Shown piece after piece: positions 24,566 through 35,959 of a DNA stretch of 64,000 nt. Positions within the stretch are counted from its first letter, which is position 1; every line of letters starts with the position of its first letter. The notes under the pieces were generated by a model, which saw only the letters and a list, made by a program, of their open reading frames with translations, did no database searches and was not told the origin of the DNA. A program made the translations under genes and the position numbers. The stretch comes from Acanthococcus lagerstroemiae (taxonomy: Eukaryota; Arthropoda; Insecta; Hemiptera; Eriococcidae), in the NCBI GenBank assembly GCA_031841125.1, contig CM063109.1:68082914-68146913 (forward strand), written 5' to 3'.

Positions 24566-25612
24566 TTTCAATTTTCACTTATTACGTATTTCTTATTAAA
24601 AATAGATGACATTGTATCTATAAGGGTGTATAAATTGACAAACACCCCAAACATTTGATTCTAACTGAAGTTATCGCAAATTGAAAACGAATTTTTCAGC
24701 CAGCCTTCTCACCTCCTGCAAACCACCAGCTCGATCTGAAATTCTTAAAACACCTCGAAAATATGTTTTTTGGACCTCTAGCATAACATATACCTATTTA
24801 CATTTACGGGAAAATGTGTTACGTACTTATCATTTCGATTTTTTCAAACACCTTTTTCCAAACGTTGAGAAAAACTACGACTTTCTTTCGCTGTAAATTT
24901 CAAAATCACAGAAAAAAGTATAGAATTATAGCTCTGAGTCTGCAGAACACATTTCTGTGGGGAAAAAAACATGTTCATAGCGCTCCTACCGGATGTTAAT
25001 GAACTTGAGAATATAGCGGCTAATATTAGGTACCCGATTAACCATTGGCACATCCCCTTAATATTCCCATTGCGAAGGAAGGTTGCAAGAATTTAAATTG
25101 TCAATGCTTTTTTATTGTATTGATTGAAAATTATCAAGTTGAAAAAATATGTAAGAGTTAAGGGGTAGGGGACCAATAGGTACTTGTGATAGTTATGCAT
25201 AGGGACATCGTTTTCCACGGAAAAAATTGTACGAGTATGATTCATGGAGGTGTGCAACTTTAATGTCTCTAGTGTCTTATGCAGTGTTGCCATCTCTCAA
25301 GAAATTTCATGAGTTTTTGAGAGAACTGGCACATGAAAAAGTGTAAACTCCGATGTATTTATTCCCGTGACACAACCAAATCTCAAGGGTATGACTTCTT
25401 CAACGATGCTAATGATGACAACGATGATGATAATATTTGCTACAAAGACAGGTACTTACTCTATATTCTATGAACTTCAGGACCCTTTTTGTATTGTGCA
25501 TAGTTTCAAAAAATACATGAGCCAGACAGATATGAGACATAAAATGTATCTTTCTTACCAGTTAGATTTTTTTCAGAGTAGTGGGAAGGGGAAACCGGGT
25601 TTTTAGTATGTA

Positions 25613-25710
25613 CAGGCCCGGCGCTAGGCACGGGCAAAGCGGGCCCTTGCCCAGGGTGCCCAATTTATAGGGGCGGCATTTCATCAATCATGGTATTATG
25701 GCCAATTGAA

Positions 25711-25741
<31 letters not shown>

Positions 25742-25829
25742 GTAAAAATAAATAGTCCCGTATCTTTTGCCAGGGGCGACAAATGTTTCTCCATTGGTCG
25801 GGGCGACAAAATCTTTAGCGCTGGGCCTG
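25613..25829. mobile_element. hAT-like MITE with 8-bp duplication
   Basis: The left end CAGGCCCGGCGCTA and the reversed right end CAGGCCCAGCGCTA differ by one base. Flanks AGTATGTA (25605-25612) and AATATGTA (25830-25837) match at 7 of 8. It contains an AAT microsatellite at 25711-25739. The length is 217 bp. Confidence 0.75.
25711..25739. repeat. AAT microsatellite
   Basis: About ten AAT units inside the hAT-like MITE. Confidence 0.85.
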
Positions 25830-25849
25830 AATATGTAGAGGTCATGTGC

Positions 25850-26480
25850 TATGTTCTTAAGTCTTATATCTTTATTCTTTATTAACTGCTGTTTTTCCAG
25901 GTAGGGAGAAGGAGGAGGAGGTTTGTAATATTATGTATTACATTACAGACTTATATCTCTATTTCTTCATGTTTTGCATCGTTTCTTGTGTTTTGTCTTT
26001 GTATTTTAACCATCTGAAGTTTTTGTCGTGGGGGGGGGGGAGTGTTGTCAGGTTTTTAATATGAAGTGTCTTTATGTTTTGTATGTTTATGTCTCATCGG
26101 CTGGAGTTGTTTTCTCCAGGAGGTGGGGAAGGTTTAGAAAGAGGTAACAGAGCGTTGATAATATTGTATTACGTCTCATCAATGAAGACATAAAATAAAG
26201 GTATAATAATACGTAATAGAGATACAATAAGACATAACAGAGATATAATGAGCTATAATAATAGTTCATTATACCATTATGCCCTACAGCAGCATTTTTT
26301 CAAATGGGGGACAGGTGATGTTTTTATGCTTTGTCAACAAAGACGTAACAGAGACATAATTAAAACATTATAAGACATAATGATGCCACGATAAGACGTA
26401 ATAAGAACATGATGTTGTTCATTGTGCCATTTTATATCTGATTAGCAAAAGTGAAGGAAGAAAGGAAGATCAAGTTTTAA
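25850..26480. repeat. Degenerate AGACATAA array with strand switch and G run
   Basis: GTCTTATATCTTTA- and TATGTCT-type words on the left half face AGACATAA, AGACGTAA and GAGATATAA words on the right half. A run of 11 G lies at 26030-26040. The same AGACATAA words occur at 35.81-35.85 kb and just before the Helitron end at 45.09 kb. Confidence 0.5.
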
Positions 26481-26489
26481 TGCACAGGA

Positions 26490-29265
26490 AGACGACAATT
26501 TTTGAGTAAACTTTTTATCGACATAGATGTTGTTTTATGTCTTGCTGAACCAGTCTCAATTATTATCCCGGTGGTAATTTCCTCTACAATTTTCTATTGT
26601 TATTATTAGAAGCGCTAGCCTTATATCTTTTGTGTATTTTTAATTATGAGCGAGAAATTTTCTGTGAAAATGCTGGTAATTTCGTCTATTGATCATATCC
26701 GAACCATATGAGAGTAAAAGAGCAATGCATTCACATTTTAGATTTTGCAAACTGAATTTAGTTCTATCACCTGCTTCACAAGCAGCCATTCTATAGTTTC
26801 GCTAAGACTCAGTTTTGCCGAACAACGAAATTTTTTACCCCCTCCCTCTTTGGTAAGTTCTGTGGGTTGTGAAAACCAAAGTGGACAAAATGTATGCTGA
26901 TGCGTTCAAGTTAACCTATTTCAAACGTTAGTTGAAATGAAGTTGAGAAGAGAAATAAATCAAGTTGCATATACCGGAATAAATTGCTTGCATCCTTACT
27001 TCAGAAAGGTCACTCATCACCATGAAACACCCTCTGTATTTATTTTTCGACGTGAGTGTATTTAAAATTGGAATTTGTGAGAAACTATTTGTCTTATATT
27101 AGAATTAATAAGTTAATAATTGCCTTCCTCTTATATGTTCAATCTGCATGCAGTTATTTATCTCTTTTTCCGCACTATAAAACAGTAATTTGTCTTCCAT
27201 TGTCGGATTGGCAATTCTACTAATAGATCCCGGGTCCGCGCATCCACCAAACGCACGACATAATTACCGTAAGTTGTACATCATGATCCTAATTTTCAAT
27301 ATCTTCCGAGTTTTTGTTTTAATACATTTTATGCTACACTCGGTGTATTTCCCGAGAGAATTTCCAAGTGCCGGGAAAATCGTGATTTTTCGTGACTCGA
27401 TTTTTACGAAATTAAAATTTCGATAGAGTCGTTAATCTTCCTTATCGGAAGGTATTCTGACGCGGCTGGTCAAACTTCGGGGAATTGGGTACCGCATCGA
27501 AATGATAAGCTTTTATATCCAAAAAGTTTTCCTATACAGCCGACCCAATAACTATAAATATTTTTCGATCGGCTCTGGAGCGTTCTCGGTTAGGTAGTCA
27601 ACAACAAAATAAGAGCCATGTATCGTTCAGGTGTTATTGATTTTGCTGACCTGGGGTGATAATGAACTAATGAAAATACTTTACTCAATCACAAAAAACA
27701 ATTGCCGTTCAAGTACAAAGATACCTATACTCATTTACTACCAAGTGATGGATTTCACGAAGAAAGGATCATTACTCAAAAGTTCGTTGGTTTACATGCA
27801 GTCAATGTACGTGATTCTTTCGAAGTTAACAAAATTAATTCTGCACTACTCAACATGTGCGCTCGTTCTCTAGTATGTAAATTCATTAAAATCAGTTTTA
27901 AGTCCCTCGTATTTTGGCTATAGGTAACTGAACAAACTTGGATATTTTGATTTCTCCAAACACGTACTTTCGGTTGCCTTCATAATAACAGATTCGATTT
28001 GACTGACTCTTATCAGGGGTTGTGCGTCAACTTTAAAAATTTTACATACTGTTCGCTATCATCAAGCTGAAACATTTTACTTTATATTTTTGTGAAATTC
28101 TTCTTGTCCAGTTCTCGGCTGTGAAACTTTATAACTACAGTCCATTGTACCAACTGGCGTTTTCAAACTATACGAAATTTTCACTGTGTTCGTTCGTTTT
28201 TCTTTGTACGAAGTCTGCGATTACGTTCTTTCATTTTACAATATTCCTCTCAGTCGTAATAATCGTGTTTCTACTCTTTGATTACAATTTTTATGACTGC
28301 TCCACTTTGAAATGGCTGCTTTAAAATCTTAGCTCCGCGGCAGCATCCGAAAAAAAAAAAGGTTTCTAAAATTCGTACTCGTACAGTATAACTATTTCTC
28401 GAGTGTAATTCTGAAAACTCGCAATGTAAAACAACCTAACCATCAAACGAATGGAAACCTAAAACTCTTCTAAATCGCATTCGGTCACGAAAACCTCGTT
28501 GAGCTGGAATACAACGTCTTCGCTCGTTTCGAGCAATGGCTTTTTTATTCTAAATACAAAGCTCGGCGCTAATAAATTCAGTTCTCAATAAACTATCTAT
28601 GTACGAGCAATGCGACCGCTTACCAATAGCCAGGGGAGTAAATTACACCCCGAGCGATAACTGAAGAAGGGTCAGGAAAATTGACATCGCTCCGAAGCCG
28701 GGATTTAGAAAATTTTGAAACGGGCTGATTTTGTAAATTGTGTTGCACGTCGTACTCCTGAAAGTTCCCCCGTGTAAGTACACATGAGAAAATAATTACT
28801 ACTGTCTCTCATGTCCTGTCCTTATTACCATCAAGCTGATAAAATCATCAACATTTATAGGTACCATTGTTTTATACCAGCCCCATGAGCGTTGCGTGAA
28901 CTGAAGGACTGAAGGCCAAATCGACATTTTTGGTGCAGGGTGAGCAAAAAATTTGTTGATTCCCTTACCCTACATCTTTTTCACTTTCAAAAATACGCAA
29001 GGAGATCCGGGCTCCACTGGCTCCTCCTGACATTACTCTTATGACCAGCCTATCGTTCAATTTTTCAACTAGGTCGAATGTTCTTAACCTAAGTATATGG
29101 GTTGAATTCAATATAGAATTAAAACAGATTCCACAAAACCATTGGTTATAGTAATGAATCTTTTTTAGAAAAGCTTTAGATTTACAAAATGGGCAAGAAA
29201 AGGGGAGAAATATTCCAAGGCGTTTAACTATAAAAATACTTCTACACTCGGCACTAGTTTCAAGA
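26490..29265. other. Unassigned stretch
   Basis: Unique-looking DNA with frames of at most 80 codons, none with a motif. Parts near 27.2-28.6 kb are less AT-rich and could hide small exons, which cannot be supported by eye. Confidence 0.3.
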
Positions 29266-29269
29266 AAAT

Positions 29270-30330
29270 TGGAAGAATCTCAAGGAAATCTTGAACGAGT
29301 CTGAAGAAGCCTTGCAGAGTGTTAACAAATCTTGAAGAGTCTTACACAATTTCGGGAAAGTTTTACATAATCTTGAAAGGCCTGGAATAGTCTTGAGAAA
29401 CCCTAAAGTGTTTTTAACAAGTTTTCGAAAACTTAGAAAAGCCTAAGAGTAGTTCAAAAATGTTTCAAGGCATTTTAAAATTGGGTGAAATGGTCTTAAA
29501 AATCCATTAAACAGTTCCGCAAGGATTTTGAACGAGTCTTAGAGAATCTTAGGGACATACCAAAACGTCTTCTTTGGTGGATACAGGGAGGGGAGGAAAG
29601 CTAATTTTGTAAATTTTGCTGACTGAAATGTTTGAAATCGACAAGCAAAGAAGTCAAATCAACACTTTCTTCTGAGATCTTACCAACAGTCTACCTATTT
29701 TACGACTTGGTAGATTTTGCTCACTGCTGTGTTGGCTCTGGAAATGGTAGAAGATTCCTTCCGTCCTCCTTCGTACACGTCTTCTGAGAGTCCATGACAA
29801 GTCGTAATGAAATCTTTAAAATATTTGAGAGTCTTGAACAAGTTCGAGCTAGTCTTAAAAAGACATATTCGGAACTTCATCACAGTGTTTACGCGTCGTA
29901 TATTACGGTGCTATAAATATGTTAAATGTTATTGATATGAAGTCCCAAGTCTACAATCGTGTTAAACTAGTTTTAGTAACTCTTAAAGAAAATTGGGAAA
30001 TGCTTGAAGCGTCTCAAATAGCTTCAATGAAGTATGAGCGAGTCTTAAAAAGCCCTAAACATGCTTACTATTGTCTTGTAGACAACTGATAAGTATTAAG
30101 TTAGTTCTACAAAAGTTTCAGAGGGGTTTCAAAGAGTCCAGAAGATATTTGAAGGACCTTTACGGAGCCGTAAAAATATTTAAAAGGGACTTAAAGAGAC
30201 TTATAACGTTCTATAGGTAGAAATCAGAAAAATATTAAATTAGTCCTCTAGCGAATCTTAAACAGTTTTGAACTTTTTGAAAACGAGTCGCAAACAAGTC
30301 TGGAGGAAGTGTAATGGTTCTCAAGCAAAG
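29270..30330 (+). repeat. Degenerate GTCTTGAA/GTCTTAAA array
   Basis: GAGTCTTA, GTCTTGAAC, AATCTTGAA and AGTCTTAAAA words recur, with a less repetitive gap at about 29570-29790. Plus orientation. Confidence 0.6.
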
Positions 30331-30639
30331 GCAAGTAATGGATTTAAAACAAGGGATTGAATGTCATAAAGAGCTTATCATTCTTAGAATAAAAAAATTC
30401 AAACGGTTCGCCTCCCCTTCACCCTCCCCGAGAAAAAAGTCAAGATCGTGTTTAACTTAAACCCTTTGTACACACAAAAAAAAAAAAAAAAAGTCAAATT
30501 ACAAGGGCCTTTCCGCAAAGTAAGTCAGACGATGTAGTGGGATTCATGTGCAGAGGACAGGCCCATGATGTTAATCGGCCTTCTGCTCATGTGAGCTCCT
30601 TTTCTTGTACATTGCAACCTAGTTAATTCGTTTCTGCTT

Positions 30640-31150
30640 GAATAGTTATAAGCAGGCCTAGAATAGTATGAAAATAGTTCTAAGAAGTCTTAAAAAGGGT
30701 GGAAAAGCGTTGAAGTATCAGAAAATCTCATTAAAATCCGCCTTATATTTTTGAACAAGTCTACAAGCAGTCCCGTAGAGAGAAAAAGTGGGCCCGGGGG
30801 GATTTCCACCGACCCTCTCCTTCAAGTTCATTTTGTTCTTTTGTCAGATGGAAAAAAATTATAAGCTACGGGATAAGAGGTTTCTTTCATGGTGTAGCGA
30901 GTAATTGCTGATTTGATGTACAGTATGGTGTAGCCGTAAGCGCGTTGAAATTCAGGTCTTTTAAAAATATCGACCCCTCCCCTGAAAGTTCTGGCCCGAG
31001 GTATTCCTCCCCCCTCGACAAGGCTGTCTACAAATCACTTGTAAAGAGACTCATAGCATTCTACGCTAGTCTGAGGAGTATTAAACTAGTCTCAGCAAAC
31101 CTTGAAGAAGTATTGGAGAACTTTTTGAAGCATATTAAAAAATCTTAAAC
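30640..31150 (+). repeat. Degenerate GTCTTGAA/GTCTTAAA array, split by a MITE
   Basis: AAGTCTTAAAAAG, AAGTCTAC, CTAGTCTGAGGAG and AATCTTAAAC words flank the MITE at 30768-31026, which inserted into the array. Confidence 0.55.
30768..31026. mobile_element. hAT-like MITE, diverged relative of the 31945 element
   Basis: The left end is CAGTCCCGTAGAGAG and the reversed right end CAGCCTTGTCGAGGG (10 of 15). Flanks TCTACAAG (30760-30767) and TCTACAAA (31027-31034) match at 7 of 8. The length is 259 bp. Confidence 0.6.
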
Positions 31151-31552
31151 CTGTTTGCTAGTATCCTAAAAAAAAAAGTAACTTCGTTCGATAGAATTCG
31201 AGAAAGTTCATTTTGGTAGAAAGTTTCCTAAAAATTCAAAAGGAGAGCATGTTTCTAAAATGAAAGTGAAGATATTAAATTTTCTTAGGAGATCAACCGT
31301 GCAAAACTAAATAAAAGCTCACAAAATGAGAAAACTAGTCATCTCCAGTTTTTCCCAATAGTTCCTAATTGTTGGTCTTCGACTTCGGTGGACAGCTGAC
31401 TCAGTTTCTTGATTTGAATACTGTTTTCGAAAAATTGAGCAGTTTGCTACTGAACTCGAGTAAGCACATTCTTATGCGGGTACCTAAGGATAGTGTGAGC
31501 AACTTTTGTGACTTCATTTTTTTGTAGTGGAGTGTCAGTTATCGATGATAGA

Positions 31553-31622
31553 GGGACGTATGGCGATGGACGCATGTCAAATTGGCCCCGGGATACCGCA
31601 CCCCCTATACCGGAAATGCCCA
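31553..31622. mobile_element. SINE-like element, degenerate fragment
   Basis: GGGACGTATGGCGATG, then variants of the GCATGCCAAAGTGGCCCC and ACCGGAAA blocks, match the core of the family with several substitutions. No target duplication could be read. Confidence 0.6.
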
Positions 31623-31944
31623 GAAGGATTGTCAGGTATACAAAAAAATAATAAAAATAATGTGCCGATGTGTGCCCACTCCGATGTAAAGTATGTTGAA
31701 CATCCCAACAACATGAGTGTGGCATATTTCCAGAGTATATGCACTGCAGGCTGAATAGCTCTGTGTAATGAGTATCTTCGAATTTTTTTGATAGAAGGGA
31801 TTTTCTGATGGGAGAGAGGACCGCCATGACAGCGCTGCCAAACTATTCATTGCGGAATCGTATACAACAAATGTGGTCTCATGTTAAATATGCAGTATAG
31901 TGGTTGAAAAATTCCTGGCTGTAGACGGGCAATGAACTACCAAT

Positions 31945-32197
31945 CAGGCCTGAAGAGGGGGGCAAGTGGGTATTTTGTCCCTAGGCCCGGGAAAGCTAGG
32001 GACCCGGAAAACAGGAAAAAATTTCAGAAAAAATAAGAAATACGATGTATATACACTGCTTCGTTGCAATTAAGGAGATGGAGATACAATTTCTATTCAA
32101 CGTCTCTGAGAAAATTTCCCTCGCTTAAATTTGTTATGATGGGAGGGGCCTCTTTTATTTCTAGTCCCAGGCCCGGGCGAGGCTCTCTACGGGTCTG
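31945..32197. mobile_element. hAT-like MITE with perfect 8-bp duplication
   Basis: CTACCAAT lies at 31937-31944 and again at 32198-32205. The ends are CAGGCCTGAAGAGGG and, reversed, CAGACCCGTAGAGAG. The inner parts carry GGCCCGGG on both sides. The length is 253 bp; it is non-coding. Confidence 0.8.
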
Positions 32198-32664
32198 CTA
32201 CCAATCTTACTGCCGAAGTATTTTGGTTGTGTTATTGTGAGCTCACTACTATCAAGCCAGCAGTGCTGCCATTGTACTAATATACTGTCGCTGCCCATCG
32301 TTATTTAGGTCAGCAATGCTGCCTTAGAACACTGCTAACCCACTGCTAGCTCACGACCTATTACACCGACCGTATTGAACGCTACCAAGGTGAGGCCAAA
32401 TATTGTCTGATGGTAGACTGGCAGTATTCTCACGTTTTCGTGACAGTATAGGTAAGGGCGTATATAGCTCTGTTATAAGGGGGGGGGGGGAGGTCTGAAA
32501 TTTTTTTCTCTGACCCCCTTATTTTTTACAACCTTCTCCATGTTTACTTCCTACATTTCATGGCTGATTTTTTCGCTAAGCCAGACCCCGGGATCCCCTT
32601 ATCTTCACTTTTGGTCAAGGATCACCGTAATACTGCTGCCTTCACTACCAAATCGCAGCTTGCA

Positions 32665-32762
32665 GTGACACCATATATGAGGACGTATCTGTAAAAAGGG
32701 CGTCCGTTCCATAAGAAATACATTGAACGAACGCCCTTTTTACATCCTCATATGTGACAGTG
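32665..32762. repeat. Near-palindrome, about 98 bp
   Basis: The left arm ATATGAGGACG...GTAAAAAGGGCGTCCGTTC pairs with GAACGAACGCCCTTTTTAC...CATCCTCATAT on the right across a loop of about 15 bases (CATAAGAAATACATT). Six extra bases bulge from the left arm. It could be a small foldback element or a hairpin RNA source. Confidence 0.65.
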
Positions 32763-33057
32763 CGGGTAATAAGGTCTCACTTTGTTGACCCTAGTTTTCG
32801 AGGTATGGCGATTTTTGTGAATCAGTGTCAAAACTGTCGAAATTGGGATCCGTGACAATTTTGATAGAATAGACCCTCCTCTTTCGAATGGCGATGGCGC
32901 TATCCACTTTTCTCTGTCTGCCTTCGTTCGTCTACAGCAGATGAAAAGGTGAAACCAGAACCTCTCTGTTTTGCCCCCACCCAACTCTGTTTTGTTATCA
33001 CTGGGACTCGAACGCTTTCATTTCGTATTAGTTTTCTGAAAAGGTCTCAATTCTTTA

Positions 33058-33267
33058 TCAAATTTCTGAAAAAATGAGGCTCCGCTGAGCTCTCTAGCTT
33101 CATTTGTCACAGAGATATATCACTTTGAATTCGTAATTTTTTGAACTTTTTTTTTAAATTACATTTTCCTCAAAATCAGGTTTCTTGAAATCTCAACTTT
33201 AAACAGCCATATTTCGGCAAATTTTGTAACTGGAGAGCTCCGCAAGATCTCATTTTATCAGAAATTT
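33058..33267. mobile_element. MITE-like inverted repeat near the gene's 3' side
   Basis: AAATTTCTGAAAAAATGAG on the left (33058-33094) and, reversed, AAATTTCTGATAAAATGAG on the right (33233-33267) continue as similar arms of about 35 bp around a 140-bp spacer. It lies just beyond the candidate poly(A) site of the coiled-coil gene. Confidence 0.45.
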
Positions 33268-33364
33268 TATCTAGTATAATTATGCCGATACTTGTAACTC
33301 CTGAGACCGGGATGTCGAACACAAGGTCCAAAATATTGATTCTCTGCACTGCCACATAAATATA

Positions 33365-33370
33365 TTTATT
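33365..33370 (-). terminator. Candidate poly(A) signal AATAAA for the coiled-coil gene
   Basis: AATAAA reads on the minus strand about 230 bases after the stop codon of the coiled-coil gene. The position suits a short 3' UTR. The hexamer is common in AT-rich DNA, so transcript ends are needed to confirm it. Confidence 0.3.
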
Positions 33371-33597
33371 TTTGAAAAGCCCAAAACCTGCATACAGCAG
33401 CGCTGTGAAAGAAGAAAGTGAACGAGTCTGCCAACAGTTAAAACCACATGTACGCATGCAACAGATGTGTATAATTCTTTCTTTAACCCAAAAGAGTCAA
33501 TCTCGACTCTCGAATAACTTGAAAAAAGCTACCACGGAACAATGGCGGACAAAATTAGTGCTGACTGCCTCTGAACCCGCGCATCAGGAAAATGAGG

Positions 33598-34800
33598 CTA
33601 ATTTCTCGTTTTCGGTTTTCGGTCCGAACTGTCGGCACACCGGTGTAACATTTTGAACAGCCGCTCGTTGACATTTTTCTCTTGCTTTTGCTTTTGAGGA
33701 TAATTAGTGGAGCCGAGTTGCAGCGAATTAACCGAACATAAATCTCTGACGTCTCGGTCCGGCATCGACGGTATTTTCGCGACGTATTTTCCGACGTTAA
33801 TTCGGTCATGAGCGAAGTACCGAGTTTCTTTCTCCTTCAACAACTTGTTCGCTTTCTTCAGTTCGTCGTACTTTTGGCGCAGCTGCTCCGTAATTTTTTT
33901 CATTTCCGTTACCTGTTTGGTCAACGAGTTGTTTTTCTCGACGAGCTCGGCGTTTTTCTGCTTGACGTCCAGAATATCGGCTTCCATCAGCTCCACGAAC
34001 TTCGAGTCAGTTGCGATCTTGTTTTGCAGCTGCTCCTTCTCGAGCATCGCGTGCTCCAGCTTGGTCTTATTGCTGTCGCACTTCGCTTGATAGGCTTCTA
34101 TCTTACGGTTCTTCTTATCGATGGTGCTTTGAAGATCAGCGATTTCGTTCGATAGTTTTTTGGTGCTGGTACTCAGTTCTTCGTTTGTGGACAACGCCGA
34201 GTTGAGCTCGGACTGCAGTTTCTGGACTTGTATAAGCAGTTCTTCAAGCCGGTGCTCTTTCGAATCGTTCGCCTCGCTGAAGTACTTCACCTTGTCACAA
34301 ACCAGCTCGAGCCGATCTTCGAGCTCTTCGTTGTCGCGTTGAAGAGTTTCGTTTTTCTCTTTCAACTCGACGACTGTGGTCGACAGGGCGTCGTTATTCC
34401 GCTGCAAGTCGAGAACATCTTGCTGTAATCGACAACGCTGGTTCTCCGACTGCTCGAGTTCGATTTTAAGTCGTTCGTAGTTTGTAGGAGCAATCGTACT
34501 TTGCAGAGATTGTCTCAGCGACGCGTTTTCCAACTCCAAGTGTCGCAAGGCATCGGCGAGCTTGAGTTCTCGCCCGCAAGAACCGTCTGCTTCCTCGGGC
34601 ACTTGGTCCGAGGTGTCGCCTTTGTACCCGGAAATTCGATGTGACGTGGCCTCAGCTACTTTTCGATTTTTTTTCGCTTTGCACGAGATTTGACAGTCTT
34701 CGGTTTTGGATTCCGGCTTGCTGGCTCTAGCATGGTACGACTTGAACTGTAGATATTTCACCTCACGCTCTTCCGGTGGTTTGCGGTGAACTTTCTTCAT
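33598..34800 (-). CDS. Uncharacterised coiled-coil protein, 400 aa, apparently single exon
   Basis: This is the only long open frame in the window that looks like a real gene. Seen: residues 1-70 are basic and polar (KKVHRKPPEEREVKY at the start). Residues about 78-103 and 108-328 are heptad-rich coiled coil with many Leu, Glu, Lys and Asn (for example LELENASLRQSL and KKITEQLRQKYDELKKANKL). Residues 329-400 form a non-coiled tail with KYVAKIPSMPDRDVRDL and a basic end. There is no signal peptide or membrane segment. The ATG has A at -3, and an in-frame TAA lies 10-12 bases upstream, so the start cannot extend in this exon. The frame is richer in G+C than its surroundings and has no stop for 400 codons. 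Inferred: a cytoskeletal, centrosomal or Golgi-type structural protein is plausible, but no family was recognised. A retrocopy, or one large exon of a longer gene, remains possible. The flanks are repeat-rich. Confidence 0.72.
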   Translation of the reverse strand: MKKVHRKPPEEREVKYLQFKSYHARASKPESKTEDCQISCKAKKNRKVAEATSHRISGYKGDTSDQVPEEADGSCGRELKLADALRHLELENASLRQSLQSTIAPTNYERLKIELEQSENQRCRLQQDVLDLQRNNDALSTTVVELKEKNETLQRDNEELEDRLELVCDKVKYFSEANDSKEHRLEELLIQVQKLQSELNSALSTNEELSTSTKKLSNEIADLQSTIDKKNRKIEAYQAKCDSNKTKLEHAMLEKEQLQNKIATDSKFVELMEADILDVKQKNAELVEKNNSLTKQVTEMKKITEQLRQKYDELKKANKLLKEKETRYFAHDRINVGKYVAKIPSMPDRDVRDLCSVNSLQLGSTNYPQKQKQEKNVNERLFKMLHRCADSSDRKPKTRN

Positions 34801-35730
34801 CTTGAGAGATTATTCCGTGACTTCAGTGGCGCACATTAACGAGTTGCGTTGCCGAATTCCGCACGTTTAACTGCAGGATTAACGGGGATAAGTTAACAAC
34901 CGCGAATCAAAATTGCTAAGTAAACGGTAATGCAAATTCCTCGCGTTAAAATACAGTAACCCGAGGGAAGATTTAATATCGGGGTGAGATTGAACATTTA
35001 TTTGTTGTTTACTTTACCGAGTTATAGAGGCACCTGTTATAACCTCGTCCGGATGTCAGTTAAATTAAACCGCATTTTTTAAAGAAAAACTGACACTCGG
35101 CGTGTCTGTAGATGAGACCTTGAATATTTTAAAAGTTGTGGCCATTATGTGGTCCACATGGAGTACCTAAGGAAACATAGGGGCCCTTCTCTTTAACTTT
35201 TCCTTCATAACTCCTCAACTATAAATTATACACTGAAAATATTCATAACAAAATTAATTTACGTTAAATCTTACAAATGGTAGGGGAAAGGCTCCTTATG
35301 GTACACGGGCGCCTTTACGTACGCAACGAGTTTTCTCGGCCTGGTAACGCTGTAAAAATTTTTGAACGATTTTACCCGATCCGTATTTCAAATACGCATC
35401 TTTTGAGGCATCAACCATCATGCTGCCTAAAAATTACTCTCGCAATCCTAAAAAAAACGTTTTTTTAGATGTCAATTGTAATTTCGTGCTCATGAAAAGT
35501 TAAGCCGGTAAAAATTCGATTAAGAATTAAGAAATTACATCATCTTATAGAGAATTTTATCCTTTTTCAGAATATTACAACCACTGACCACTTTTACCGG
35601 TCAGAAAATTTTTTATCGCAACTTTTGTGTTTTGAAAAAATTATGACTTTTTTTTCAAACACAGGGATTCCTGGAGTGCGCCCCTAATGATATTATTGGT
35701 CTCTTGCAGAATGACTTACTTTAAACCAGT
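34801..35730. other. Upstream region of the coiled-coil gene, no element recognised
   Basis: The first 100-200 bases are less AT-rich and would hold the promoter and 5' UTR of the minus-strand gene. No TATA box or clear initiator could be chosen. The remainder is AT-rich unique sequence. Confidence 0.3.
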
Positions 35731-35959
35731 TCCAATCAGTGGCGTAGCCTCCCCCTCCTGAAAAAAAAACTCCAAGGAGCCTGATATCTAAATCCTGGCC
35801 TTTGTCTAAGACATAACAGACATAATAAGACATAAAAAGACGTATATTAAAAACCAAAACTCCCCCTCACCCCTCCTGGAAAAAATCTCTCTATATTGGG
35901 GAGGGGGAGGAGGAGTTTTAGTTTTTAATGTATAGAGAGATATTAAAAACCGAAACTCC

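Noticed and set aside
31447..31850. 126-codon minus-strand frame and overlapping frames
   Set aside because: It crosses the degenerate SINE-like copy at 31553-31622.
33808..34428. Plus-strand frames opposite the coiled-coil gene
   Set aside because: Shadows of the minus-strand gene, with Phe/Leu/Ser-rich complement composition.
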